Source: Prosthecobacter debontii (GTDB lineage Bacteria; Verrucomicrobiota; Verrucomicrobiia; Verrucomicrobiales; Akkermansiaceae). Taken from it: a stretch of 16,357 nucleotides of DNA. The first letter of the stretch is position 1. Every line of letters starts with the position of its first letter. The notes beneath the pieces are model-generated. The model was not told where the DNA came from and ran no database searches. It was given only the letters and a program-made list of their open reading frames with translations. The DNA lies in assembly GCA_945885485.1 (NCBI GenBank), contig CAMCYT010000035.1, forward strand, positions 1 through 16,357, written 5' to 3'. A program made the translations under genes and the position numbers. Positions 7,228 through 14,510 of this stretch are shown in pieces.

Positions 7228-7344
7228 TTCTCTGCGTCTCTCGGCGACCTTTGACTTCACTTAGTTCCGTCCAAGCGGTGAGGGCAGCGCCTTGAATAAA
7301 AGTTCGTTACAGCTCAAATGGCTTTGCGTCTCGGCGGTGAAAAT
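7228..7344. repeat. Two related 'GCGTCTCGGCG' words in the gap before pyrD
   Basis: TGCGTCTCTCGGCG (7233-7246) and TGCGTCTCGGCG (7325-7336) are near-identical direct copies, followed by GACCTTTGA and GTGAAAATCTT. They recall the 'ctctgcgtctctgcggtgaaa' intergenic words seen in many environmental genomes. The surrounding gap (7196-7394) also holds a pyrimidine-rich run (7211-7230); nothing else is evident there. Confidence 0.35.
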
Positions 7345-7394
7345 CTTAACTGTGAGCCCGTATTTCACGATCAAGGTTGGACGAATCCGCTCCA

Positions 7395-8441
7395 ATGTTC
7401 AATAAACAGGGCGTGATCGACGCCGCCTATCCAATCGCCCGCAAATTTCTTTTCGCCCTCGATGCCGAAACCGCCCACCACACCAGCATGGTCGGGCTGC
7501 GGCTCGCTGAAAAATCCGGCTTGCTCGAAATGCTTTCTGATCCCATGCCACAAGCAGAACCGATCGAACTCATGGGTTTGAAATTCCCCAATCGCATCGG
7601 CCTCGCCGCTGGGCTTGATAAAGAAGGCAATACCATCGATGCGCTCGGCCGCCTCGGATTCGGCTTCATCGAAATCGGCACCATCACACCGCGCCCCCAA
7701 GCAGGAAATCCAAAACCTCGCTTGTTTCGTCTTATCCCACACGATGCGATTATCAATCGCATGGGTTTCAACAATCCCGGTATCGACGCCGGCGTCGCCA
7801 ACGTTCGTGCGCATCAATCTTACAAAGGCATCATCGGTTTCAACATCGGCAAAAACAAAGACACCCCCAACGAGAACGCTGCAGATGATTACCTCGAATG
7901 CCTGATAAAAGCTTATCCCGTGGCAGATTACATCGCGGTCAATCTCTCCTCTCCTAACACCCCAGGCCTTCGCGATCTGCAAGCTGCCGATTCATCCGCT
8001 CGTCTGTTAGAACTTCTCAAATCCGAACAACTAAAACTCGCCGCCATCCACGGCAAACACGTCCCGATCCTTTTCAAAGTCGCCCCAGATCTCACCGAAC
8101 CACAAATCGCCGATCTATCCAAAGCCTTCCTTGATGGCGGACTCGATGGCTTGATCGCAACCAACACCACACTAGATCGCGAAAAAGTCACCGATCACAA
8201 ATGGGCCAACGAAGCTGGTGGTCTTTCCGGAAAACCTGTACTCGAAAAATCTAACCAAACCCTTGCCGCCTTTGCCTCTGCCTTTAGTGGTAAAATCCCC
8301 ATTATAGGTGTCGGAGGCATATCTTCCAAAGAAGATGCTGAAACCAAATTCAAACTCGGTGCCGACCTCATCCAAATCTACACTTCCTTCGTCTACCAAG
8401 GCCCAGCTTTGGTCCGTGAGCTTCTTAACGCGGAGAGCTAG
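7395..8441 (+). CDS. pyrD: Dihydroorotate dehydrogenase (quinone), class 2
   Basis: Oxidises dihydroorotate to orotate, the fourth step of pyrimidine synthesis, using FMN and passing electrons to membrane quinone. From the ATG at 7395 the protein has 348 residues, usual for class 2. An N-terminal helical membrane-association segment (1-45, 'AYPIARKFLFALDAETAHH') marks class 2 rather than class 1. Barrel motifs follow: 'NRIGLAAGLDKEGN' (66-79), 'FIEIGTITPRPQAGNPKPRLFR' split over 91-112, 'NRMGFNN' (121-127), and the signature 'NLSSPNTPGLRDLQ' (183-196) with the serine used as catalytic base. The FMN phosphate site is 'IIGVGGISS' (303-311). An in-frame TTG at 7377 would add six residues, but its only purine run touches the codon. 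No other pyrimidine gene is adjacent. Confidence 0.97.
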   Translation: MFNKQGVIDAAYPIARKFLFALDAETAHHTSMVGLRLAEKSGLLEMLSDPMPQAEPIELMGLKFPNRIGLAAGLDKEGNTIDALGRLGFGFIEIGTITPRPQAGNPKPRLFRLIPHDAIINRMGFNNPGIDAGVANVRAHQSYKGIIGFNIGKNKDTPNENAADDYLECLIKAYPVADYIAVNLSSPNTPGLRDLQAADSSARLLELLKSEQLKLAAIHGKHVPILFKVAPDLTEPQIADLSKAFLDGGLDGLIATNTTLDREKVTDHKWANEAGGLSGKPVLEKSNQTLAAFASAFSGKIPIIGVGGISSKEDAETKFKLGADLIQIYTSFVYQGPALVRELLNAES

Positions 8442-8466
8442 GAGCCTAGAGTTAAGAAAAACTTCT

Positions 8467-8507
8467 CACTCTCCACTCTCCACTCTCCACTCTCCACTCT
8501 CCACTCC
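8467..8507. repeat. Tandem repeat, 7-base unit CACTCTC, about 5.9 copies
   Basis: Five perfect copies of CACTCTC (8467-8501) and a sixth partial copy (CACTCC) stand 26 bases after the pyrD stop and 21 bases before the peptidase start. The array is followed by a GAGCTC-centred AAGCTCTGAGCTCTAAGCT stretch. A 7-base unit does not keep a reading frame, but it lies in a leader, so copy changes would alter promoter or leader spacing. Such arrays are prone to slippage. Confidence 0.85.
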
Positions 8508-8528
8508 AAGCTCTGAGCTCTAAGCTAT

Positions 8529-9332
8529 ATGAAATCCACCCGCCTCCTCATCACCCTCGCCATCGCTTTCATTATGGTGGGCTATTTTGTGTGGCGCAGC
8601 TCTGTGACCCCTATATCACCAGTAAAATTAGTCAGTTTTCAAGAAGCTGATGTACCACCAATCATCCCAGAATCTAGTGAAGTGGACATGCGTTTCCACA
8701 TGCTCTCCGCGTGGCAAGTAAATCAGATTCCCAAAATATCACAAATGGATACGCCCATGGGATCTGAAAACGGTGCGCTGGTATACAATGCTCAATCCTT
8801 TTGGGAAATGAACGATCAACGTGGCGGCCACCACACCGGAGACGACCTCAATGGGATCGGCGGCATGAACACCGATCTCGGGGATCCCGTATACGCCGCT
8901 GCCGATGGATTGGTTATCTATAGCGGAGAGCCTTCTCCGGGTTGGGGAAAAATTATCGTTCTCGCGCATCGCGAGCATAATGATCAACCGCTCCAAACGA
9001 TGTATGCGCACCTTGAACAATCCAAAGCCCCGCTCGGCTCATTGGTGGCACGTGGAGAAATCATCGGCACCTGCGGAACTGCAAATGGCAATTACCCCGC
9101 CCATCTCCACTTCGAAATCCGCCAAAGTAACGGCATTGAAATTGGCGGAGGATATTTAAAACGTTTTCTCAACCATCTCGATCCTCAAGCTGTTATTGCC
9201 TCCATGCACAATCCCGAAGCCAAAGGCATCTCACCCTCACTCCTGAAATTAGCAAACCTCTCTGGCCCCAACCCATGGACTAACCCGGAAATCAAAGGCG
9301 CAGAGAAATTTATGGAGCTTAAAAATAAATAG
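8529..9332 (+). CDS. M23-family (LytM-like) metallopeptidase, membrane-anchored or secreted
   Basis: Probably cuts peptide cross-links in peptidoglycan in the periplasm. Residues 4-22 are an uncleaved-looking signal anchor ('RLLITLAIAFIMVGYFVW'). The LytM domain covers about 95-200 with the full zinc set. His102 and Asp106 are in 'HHTGDD', and His194 is in 'AHLHFE'; the partner histidines His161 ('YAHL') and His192 complete the site. It is therefore likely to be active, unlike degenerate EnvC/NlpD-type LytM proteins. The insertion 'DDLNGIGGMNTDLGDPVYAAADG' is typical of M23. The start has no Shine-Dalgarno; the leader holds a 7-base tandem array. There is no coiled coil and no peptidoglycan-binding domain. 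A glycylglycine endopeptidase name would go too far; DD-endopeptidase activity is inferred. Confidence 0.93.
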   Translation: MKSTRLLITLAIAFIMVGYFVWRSSVTPISPVKLVSFQEADVPPIIPESSEVDMRFHMLSAWQVNQIPKISQMDTPMGSENGALVYNAQSFWEMNDQRGGHHTGDDLNGIGGMNTDLGDPVYAAADGLVIYSGEPSPGWGKIIVLAHREHNDQPLQTMYAHLEQSKAPLGSLVARGEIIGTCGTANGNYPAHLHFEIRQSNGIEIGGGYLKRFLNHLDPQAVIASMHNPEAKGISPSLLKLANLSGPNPWTNPEIKGAEKFMELKNK

Positions 9333-9379
9333 GTATCATCAATCGGATTGAAACAGCCAATCACTGATCCAACGATCAA

Positions 9380-9709
9380 TTACTTAGCCGCTTCAGGCTT
9401 TTTGGCATAAACTGCACACCAGCCAGCTGCTGTGACGAGTTTTCCACCGAAGGCACCACAGGGACCTGCAGCATCGCCGACTTTTCCTGTATAGAGAGCG
9501 CAGCCTGAGCAAACTTGATCTGCCTTGTGTTGCGCGTATTTGGTGGCGTCCACCTTAGTGGTGTCTTCTTTGTAGCCAAGCGCTACTGCGGTAGGATCTG
9601 TTTCTTCGAGCTTAGCCGGTGGAGCTTGGCCGAAAGCAGCATTGCAAAGAAGTGCGGGTGTTCCGACGGATACGACGAGTTTAGTTAGGAAGTTGCGACG
9701 TGTGTTCAT
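9380..9709 (-). CDS. High-potential iron-sulfur protein (HiPIP)
   Basis: A small periplasmic electron carrier with one 4Fe-4S cluster cycling between 3+ and 2+. From the ATG at 9709 the precursor has 109 residues. It begins with a twin-arginine signal (RRNFLTKL, hydrophobic stretch, 'AAFGQA'), as expected for a protein folded around its cluster before export. The four ligands follow the HiPIP spacing: Cys67 and Cys70 (CSGC), Cys84 (GPCGAFGG) and Cys98 (GWCAVYA). An in-frame ATG at 9772 would put 21 polar residues ahead of the Tat signal, so it is rejected. CAGAG before the ATG is a weak ribosome-binding site. It converges on the M23 gene across 47 bases with no convincing terminator. Confidence 0.95.
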   Translation of the reverse strand: MNTRRNFLTKLVVSVGTPALLCNAAFGQAPPAKLEETDPTAVALGYKEDTTKVDATKYAQHKADQVCSGCALYTGKVGDAAGPCGAFGGKLVTAAGWCAVYAKKPEAAK

Positions 9710-9884
9710 AATCTCTGTAGGCGTGAATTTAGTTACGCTGCTTTTATCTACGATTATTTCAGAAAAATGCACGCCTAGATTTGCAATTTATACAACTTTT
9801 TTATGATCCTGTCTGGAGATTACCGATATAAATCGCGAGCAAGGCTGACTATCTTGGCTGCACTTCTTTATACTTTCCAACCAA

Positions 9885-10892
9885 TCAAAAATCTCCCTTG
9901 CAACGCTCCTCTGGCTTCACAGCATCTCTGGTTTTGTTCACGGGATGAGTGAAAAGATATTTCCATACATCCTCGTAAAGAAATACACCGTTTTTATCTT
10001 TCGGCGAGTTGCTGCTGCCTGGTGTACTCACTCCGTGGGCGCGTTTAGAATCGTTACCAACATCTGCACTAGAGATAAGTCGGCGGGTATTGCCGTAGGG
10101 CGGACGCGCTTCATCAACATTCACAATGGGACCGAATTCATGCAGATCTAACATCAACCATGAGCGGCAGTAGTGATGATTTTTCCAGCCATCGTCAAGG
10201 GTGTGGGTGAATCCGAAAAATCTCTCAGGCGGCGTGGAGGAGCGGAGGCTCTGCCATTTTTCTGTCTGGTCTCGTGGTCCCGATAACATCACCACGCGTG
10301 CGACTTTGATCTCCTTTGCTAACCGCGCCGCCGTCGTAGAACCGTGTGAAGCCCCACAGAGAATAACCTTTTCCCAATCCAGCTCCTTACCATCCCGCGA
10401 GAGAAACTGCTTCCAGCTTCCATCGGGATGTTTCGCATCGAGATATTTCACAAACTGATAGGACCGTTCCATCAATCCATCGGGCCTAGGAATATTGATG
10501 AGTTTGGTGTGATCTTCACCGGTAGAGGCCTCAAGGCGGATGCCGGAGAAATGATCGTCATCGCCCTCTTTGCGGAGCTTATCCATTTTTGCAAACCACT
10601 CACGCGGATAAGTGACTTGAATCGCGTGATGGCCGTAGGAGTTTATATGATCAAAAAGCGGTTGCTTCGGCTCCATCAACCAAATGACCAGATAGCCGCT
10701 GGGCTTCACGCGGGTATCGACCGAAGCGAGCTGGGTATCGACTGGCTTGCCGTTACGCGTGAAAACATAATCAATTTCTGGATGCTCTTTCGTGCGTGGA
10801 TCGATCTCCGATGCGCGGGCAGTCAAAGTGAATTTCTTTCCTTCTGCGTGGAGAGGGCTAAAGAGAAATCCGAGGAGTAATAGCGCTTTCAT
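9885..10892 (-). CDS. Secreted alpha/beta hydrolase-like protein (BPSS1187-like)
   Basis: An exported protein of 335 residues from Met at 10892: signal peptide 1-16 (MKALLLLGFLFSPLHA), then an alpha/beta hydrolase fold. The nucleophile elbow is 'GASHGS' with Ser182, followed by a helix and 'VVMLSGPRDQTEKW'. Upstream of it lies 'YLVIWLMEP' with 'YGHHAIQVTYPREWF'. A late 'DVGNDSKRAHGV' near residue 284-295 offers the Asp and His of a triad. It resembles the BPSS1187 family, from memory; the substrate is unknown. An alternative start at 10943 forms an ATGA overlap with the stop of the upstream gene and would add 17 residues before the signal peptide. Either way the two genes are probably one transcript. 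Confidence 0.75.
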   Translation of the reverse strand: MKALLLLGFLFSPLHAEGKKFTLTARASEIDPRTKEHPEIDYVFTRNGKPVDTQLASVDTRVKPSGYLVIWLMEPKQPLFDHINSYGHHAIQVTYPREWFAKMDKLRKEGDDDHFSGIRLEASTGEDHTKLINIPRPDGLMERSYQFVKYLDAKHPDGSWKQFLSRDGKELDWEKVILCGASHGSTTAARLAKEIKVARVVMLSGPRDQTEKWQSLRSSTPPERFFGFTHTLDDGWKNHHYCRSWLMLDLHEFGPIVNVDEARPPYGNTRRLISSADVGNDSKRAHGVSTPGSSNSPKDKNGVFLYEDVWKYLFTHPVNKTRDAVKPEERCKGDF

Positions 10893-10939
10893 AGTTGATC
10901 CGTAACAGCCCATCAGTTTTGTCAGGGCTCTTGTTATCA

Positions 10940-11749
10940 TCACTCTTCAGGAATGGATTTCACAACATTTTCTATGCTCGATGAAATTCCCGCAGCATCT
11001 GCTAGATGACGAATTTCTAGGGGTATGCTATCGCCGACCCATACTCTTGATCCCACAGCGTCTTGTAACGACATATGATAACTAAATTGACCGTCACCAA
11101 CGGACTCAATCTTCACTGTGATCGAACGTTCTCCTGCGTCTGCCGAGAATCTGCTGTCGACTTGTTTTGTCGCATAAAACGCCTCACCGCGTTCCGCTCC
11201 GAGTGTCTGGCTCACCGAGCTCATAAACTGCTTAGCGATTTCTCTACGCTCCTTAGATAAATCTGGCATCGATAGCACGACCGAACCATCATCAAGATCT
11301 TTCGTTTGCATGGATTTAACTTCAGCCTCCCTCACCTGTTCGTTGGCTCTTTGCCATTCGGTCTCGATGCGTTCTTTCTCCACGCTCGTCAGCCCAAGCG
11401 CCGCTTCAACGGGGTCATTCGTATCTAAAATAGGCTGACCTATGGTGTAGTTAGATTTCGCAATACTCAGTGATTTGAGAAGAGAAATAGGAACCGAAAT
11501 CATTGAATCATCTGTTCGAAGAAAACCTGGCTTTTGAGACAGTCGATTGGAACTTCCATGTTTTCCCCAATCCTGTCCGAAACGCGGCTTCTTAATCCCA
11601 GGGGAAACGGTATTTACCGTTTGGCCGGAATCCATTGGATGAGAATTAACCGATTTATATGAAATGAATCGACCAGTGAGACCTCCAATCACGAAACAGA
11701 CAACACCTATACAGATGGATTTAGAATTCGTTGTCAGATTACTTAGCAC
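10940..11749 (-). CDS. Membrane-anchored protein of unknown function
   Basis: 269 residues, starting with GTG. One N-terminal hydrophobic segment (12-28, 'ICIGVVCFVIGGLTGRF') anchors it, and the rest is outside the cytoplasm. A disordered, basic, Ser/Pro-rich stretch (36-80) leads to a helical part: 'DPVEAALGLTSVEKERIETEWQRANEQVREAEV' (about 111-143) with coiled-coil character, then 'LSKERREIAKQFMSSVSQTLG'. The C-terminal part (200-269) is beta-rich ('RSITVKIESVGDGQFSYHMSLQD'). The helical pattern 'L.LT..E...I...' recalls Spy/CpxP or anti-sigma-linked verrucomicrobial proteins, but I recognise no family. It is first in a two-gene unit with the hydrolase and divergent from the beta-helix gene across 78 bases. 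Confidence 0.7.
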   Translation of the reverse strand: MLSNLTTNSKSICIGVVCFVIGGLTGRFISYKSVNSHPMDSGQTVNTVSPGIKKPRFGQDWGKHGSSNRLSQKPGFLRTDDSMISVPISLLKSLSIAKSNYTIGQPILDTNDPVEAALGLTSVEKERIETEWQRANEQVREAEVKSMQTKDLDDGSVVLSMPDLSKERREIAKQFMSSVSQTLGAERGEAFYATKQVDSRFSADAGERSITVKIESVGDGQFSYHMSLQDAVGSRVWVGDSIPLEIRHLADAAGISSSIENVVKSIPEE

Positions 11750-11827
11750 GTCTGAAAAGTTATGAGAAAACCTAGATAAGTCGATGGAATTGAGGGCCGT
11801 TGGATAGATAAACCGTTTGTAACACGT

Positions 11828-13369
11828 ATGTTTGGCTTCATGGATTTATTAAAGTTCGCCACCAAAGGATTCTTTATTTTGGCGATCTCCATTGGCAGCT
11901 TACAAGTGACCACAGGTCAGTCGGATAAGAACTCAGTCAATTACGAGGATTTCGGTGCGGTGGGCGATGGTGTGACCGACGACATGCATGCCATACAAAA
12001 GGCTCACGAGCATGCGAATAAAAACAACTTGCCCGTCCGCACCGAGCCCGGCGCGACTTACCATCTCGGACGCAAGGCACTTACCGCCGTCATCGAAACG
12101 GATACCGATTGGGGAATATCCAAATTCATTATCGATGACAGCCAGGGTGTAGAAAATAAAAGCAGCTCACTCTTTGAGATCCGCTCCACTCTGAAACCCA
12201 TTACACTAAAGATTGATCGCTTAAAACGTGGCCAAACTTCCCTCGATATTAAGCCACCAAACGACTGCCTCGTTTATGTGGAAAATGACAAAAAGCTTAT
12301 GTTTATCCGCAAAGGCAGAAACCAAAATAATGGCACTCCTCAAAAAGAAGTTTTTATTCTCAAGAAAGACGGAACCATCATTGGCGCGATCGACTGGGAT
12401 TACGACGAAGTCACAAAAGTCATCGTCCAACCCATCGATGACAAATCGCTTCATGTTCGCGGCGGCATTTTCACCAACATCGCCAACCAAACAGATCCCG
12501 AGGACAAATCGAGTTATTGGTCACGCAACATTTCTATCGAGCGATCCAGAACTGTGGTCGATGGGGTCGTCCATAAAGTCACGGACGAAAAGGAACACGG
12601 ACATCCTTATCGAGGTTTCCTCTCAGCGGATCGATGCGCCTATGTCATCCTGCGCAACTGCGTCGTCGACGGGAGAAAAGCATATTCCAAGATGGGCAAA
12701 ACCGGATCACCCATTCCGATGGGCACATACGGCTACCACGCCAACCTCGTGGTCGACTTCCGTATGCTCAATTGCCGCATGGGCAACGATATCAACGACC
12801 GAAGCCGCTGGGGCGTTGTCGCATCTAATTTCATGAAAAACATGTTCGTGGAAAAATCCGTCCTCTCGCGGGTCGACGTCCATATGGGAGTTTCTGGTTC
12901 TTACATCATCAAAGATTGCACCATCGGTCATGCTGGGCTAAACGCCATTGGAAGCGGGCATCTGATCGTTGAAAACTCCACACTTCACTCCGGAACCTTA
13001 ATCAATTTCCGCAGTGATTACGGCTCTACATGGGAAGGCGATGTCGTCGTTCGCAACTGTCGCTGGATGACACCTAAAATAAATCCCACCATGTTCGGCA
13101 TGCAAAACGATGGCGCTCATGATTTCGGATATCCCTGTTTCATGCCAAAAACCATACGTATCGAGGATCTAACAGTTCAGGAACCCAAAGATTCGAAAAC
13201 CATCTTTTTGCTCGAAGATCCCTTCGGCAAATCCGATGACAAAGGCCCCTTCCCTTTACGCGTTACCGAGAAAATCGAAATCAAAGGTTTCAAATCCATT
13301 AAAGGAAATCCACCCCAAGTCTCCTCCAATCCAGAAATCACCAAAGCCGTGAAGTTGGTAATTGAGTAA
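11828..13369 (+). CDS. Secreted right-handed beta-helix protein, pectate-lyase-3-like
   Basis: A 513-residue exported protein. The signal peptide is about 1-30 ('FFILAISIGSLQVTTGQ'). The mature start 'VNYEDFGAVGDGVTDDMHAIQKAHEHAN' is the classic N-terminal motif of the Pectate_lyase_3 and GH28-type beta-helix domains. The rest is a run of short strands with turns ('VVDGVVHKV', 'VILRNCVVDG', 'MLNCRMGN', 'YIIKDCTIG', 'LIVENSTLHSGT', 'VVVRNCRW'), as in beta-helix coils. It probably acts on a polysaccharide outside the cell, but lyase, hydrolase and epimerase activities share this fold and I cannot assign catalytic residues. There is no SusC/D-like or sulfatase neighbour. The start lacks a Shine-Dalgarno; an ATG at 11840 is a possible alternative. 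Confidence 0.85.
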   Translation: MFGFMDLLKFATKGFFILAISIGSLQVTTGQSDKNSVNYEDFGAVGDGVTDDMHAIQKAHEHANKNNLPVRTEPGATYHLGRKALTAVIETDTDWGISKFIIDDSQGVENKSSSLFEIRSTLKPITLKIDRLKRGQTSLDIKPPNDCLVYVENDKKLMFIRKGRNQNNGTPQKEVFILKKDGTIIGAIDWDYDEVTKVIVQPIDDKSLHVRGGIFTNIANQTDPEDKSSYWSRNISIERSRTVVDGVVHKVTDEKEHGHPYRGFLSADRCAYVILRNCVVDGRKAYSKMGKTGSPIPMGTYGYHANLVVDFRMLNCRMGNDINDRSRWGVVASNFMKNMFVEKSVLSRVDVHMGVSGSYIIKDCTIGHAGLNAIGSGHLIVENSTLHSGTLINFRSDYGSTWEGDVVVRNCRWMTPKINPTMFGMQNDGAHDFGYPCFMPKTIRIEDLTVQEPKDSKTIFLLEDPFGKSDDKGPFPLRVTEKIEIKGFKSIKGNPPQVSSNPEITKAVKLVIE

Positions 13370-13388
13370 TTTGGATCCGATCTGCCCC

Positions 13389-13426
13389 GCAAAATAAAAC
13401 CGTCACCCCAGAACGAGATGACGGTT
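13389..13426 (-). terminator. Rho-independent terminator of glnB
   Basis: Read on the minus strand, AACCGTCA and TGACGGTT form an 8-base stem with a 13-base loop, followed by TTATTTT, so the T tract starts inside the stem end. It begins 24 bases after the glnB stop. On the plus strand the stem is followed by AAGAGAAAAC, so it does not serve the beta-helix gene as an intrinsic terminator. Confidence 0.8.
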
Positions 13427-13449
13427 AAGAGAAAACAATGGAACTCAAA

Positions 13450-13797
13450 TTAATTTACGGCCACAGCAGAGGAACCGGTTTCACCTGTGCGGATGCGGAT
13501 GGCCTCCTCGATGGTGGAGATGAAAACTTTGCCGTCACCGATTTTGCCGGTGTTTGCACTTTTGACAATGGCTTGCGCAACCCCTTCGGCTTGTGCGTCA
13601 TCGACAACGATTTCAATTTTGACCTTAGGCAGGAAATCAACGGTGTACTCGGAACCTCGATAGATTTCAGTGTGACCTTTTTGACGTCCGAATCCTTTGA
13701 CCTCAGTGACGGTCATGCCTTGGACTCCGACCTCTGAGAGGGCCTCTTTGACTTCTTCAAGCTTGAATGGTTTAATGATAGCTTCGATTTTTTTCAT
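13450..13797 (-). CDS. glnB: Nitrogen regulatory protein P-II (GlnB/GlnK)
   Basis: A trimeric signal protein that senses 2-oxoglutarate and ATP/ADP and controls nitrogen enzymes or ammonium channels. At 115 residues it is close to the usual 112. Signature stretches are complete: 'MKKIEAIIKPFKLEEVKEAL' at the start, the T-loop 'GHTEIYRGSEYTVDFLPKVK' (41-60) with the uridylylation tyrosine Tyr51, and 'TGKIGDGKVFI' (83-93), the B-loop binding ATP. The final 'AIRIRTGETG' is the C-loop. No amtB or glnA is adjacent, so GlnB is a safer symbol than GlnK but not certain. The promoter is a strong sigma-54 match (13827-13842), which fits nitrogen control. The start ATG has no Shine-Dalgarno. A terminator follows at 13389-13426. 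Confidence 0.97.
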   Translation of the reverse strand: MKKIEAIIKPFKLEEVKEALSEVGVQGMTVTEVKGFGRQKGHTEIYRGSEYTVDFLPKVKIEIVVDDAQAEGVAQAIVKSANTGKIGDGKVFISTIEEAIRIRTGETGSSAVAVN

Positions 13798-13826
13798 GAT
13801 TGCGGCGGATTGGTAAAAATAAGGAA

Positions 13827-13842
13827 AGCAAGTCGTGTGCCA
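13827..13842 (-). promoter_or_regulatory. Sigma-54 (RpoN) promoter of glnB
   Basis: On the minus strand TGGCACACGACTTGCT matches the -24/-12 consensus TGGCACG-N4-TTGCW at 11 of 12 fixed positions, with exact GG-to-GC spacing. Transcription would start near 13816, giving a leader of about 18 bases before the glnB ATG. RpoN dependence is common for P-II genes in bacteria with NtrC-type regulators. Confidence 0.75.
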
Positions 13843-13850
13843 ACTTTCTT

Positions 13851-13870
13851 AAAGCGGAGAAGTCCGCTTT
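13851..13870. promoter_or_regulatory. Perfect dyad upstream of the glnB promoter
   Basis: AAAGCGGA-GAAG-TCCGCTTT is an 8-base perfect inverted repeat, centred about 44 bases upstream of the predicted glnB start site. It may be an activator or repressor site. It does not match the NtrC consensus TGCACCA-N5-TGGTGCA. On the plus strand it is followed by CTTTGTATT, so a weak terminator is the alternative, but no plus-strand gene precedes it. Confidence 0.45.
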
Positions 13871-13929
13871 CTTTGTATTAAAGCAGGACAGCGGAATGAT
13901 ACGAGAGGGAAATCATCAATTCTGAAAAA

Positions 13930-13978
13930 AATCGCCTAGAGGTTGCGATTCCCTGAAAACTCGGTAGGTAGCCCACCG
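13930..13978. promoter_or_regulatory. Two small dyads upstream of the azurin gene
   Basis: AATCGC/GCGATT (13930-13935 and 13945-13950, loop 9) and CGGTAGG/CCCACCG (13962-13968 and 13972-13978, loop 3, one mismatch) lie 33-81 bases before the azurin start. They could be operator or leader hairpins. Neither matches a copper (CueR/CopY) or FNR site that I recognise. Confidence 0.3.
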
Positions 13979-14010
13979 TATTTACAGTTATTGAAGCGCC
14001 AATTACCTCC

Positions 14011-14457
14011 ATGAAAAAATTCTTTATCGCCCTGTTCTTAGCAGTTTGCTGCCAATTCGCAGTAGCAGATGAAATTAAGATCGAAATCACCTCCAACGAT
14101 CAGATGCAGTATAACATCAAAGCATTTGAGGTCACAGAGGGACAAAAAGTGTTGCTGTCGCTCAAGCACATTGGCCAGCTTTCATCCACACAAAAGGGGC
14201 ACAATGTAGTCATCCTGAAAGCCGGTACATCAGTCCCTGCATTTTCAAGCAAATGCGCGACCGCAAAGGATACCAACTATATCCCTGCCGATGAAGAAGC
14301 CAAAAATCTCATCATAGCACACACCAAATTGTTGGGTGGTGGAGAGTCTGATGAGGTGACTTTCACCGCACCAGCAGCTGGCAGTTATCCTTTTATATGC
14401 TCCTTTCCCGGCCACTGCTCCGTCATGCAAGGAGTGATGATCGTTAAGCCCAAATAA
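14011..14457 (+). CDS. Azurin-type blue copper protein
   Basis: A periplasmic one-electron carrier. Residues 1-19 are a Sec signal peptide (KKFFIALFLAVCCQFAVA). The mature part is a cupredoxin with every type 1 copper ligand: His64 in 'GHNVV', then Cys130, His135 and Met139 in 'PFICSFPGHCSVMQG'. The 'IIAHTKLLGGGESDEVTF' stretch is the azurin-specific flap and helix region, which separates it from plastocyanin and pseudoazurin. The N-terminal disulfide of Pseudomonas azurin is missing: the mature protein has Cys82, the ligand Cys130 and Cys136 only. The bases before the ATG (TTACCTCC) resemble the anti-Shine-Dalgarno itself, so there is no ribosome-binding site. A strong terminator follows. 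Its redox partner is not in the window. Confidence 0.95.
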   Translation: MKKFFIALFLAVCCQFAVADEIKIEITSNDQMQYNIKAFEVTEGQKVLLSLKHIGQLSSTQKGHNVVILKAGTSVPAFSSKCATAKDTNYIPADEEAKNLIIAHTKLLGGGESDEVTFTAPAAGSYPFICSFPGHCSVMQGVMIVKPK

Positions 14458-14475
14458 ATTTCACGAAACTCTCCC

Positions 14476-14510
14476 CGCTGATTCGCCCCTGTGGCGGGTC
14501 GGCGTTTTTT
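14476..14510 (+). terminator. Rho-independent terminator of the azurin gene
   Basis: CGCTGATTCGCC and GGCGGGTCGGCG pair over 12 bases with three G-U wobbles and a 5-base loop (CCTGT), followed directly by TTTTTT. The wobbles become A-C mismatches on the other strand and no T run follows there, so it is one-directional. The T run overlaps the stop codon of the convergent glutamate dehydrogenase gene. Confidence 0.92.

Noticed and set aside
7371..7982. 203-codon minus-strand open frame over pyrD
   Set aside because: Shadow frame of pyrD, which has all its class 2 motifs; no family resemblance.
8467..8507. Tandem array as a CRISPR
   Set aside because: Seven-base units with no spacers and no cas genes nearby.
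9333..9379. GATTG/CAATC dyad between the M23 and HiPIP genes as a shared terminator
   Set aside because: 5-base AT-rich stem without T run on either strand.
9710..9772. 21-residue N-terminal extension of the HiPIP from the upstream ATG
   Set aside because: It would bury the Tat signal behind polar residues; the ATG directly before the RR motif is better.
12228..12836. 202-codon plus-strand frame inside the beta-helix gene
   Set aside because: Different frame of a gene with signal peptide and beta-helix motif; Ser/Thr/Arg-rich composition is typical of a shadow.
13438..13737. 99-codon plus-strand open frame over glnB
   Set aside because: Antisense to a full P-II protein; its Asp-rich composition is the mirror of glnB codons.
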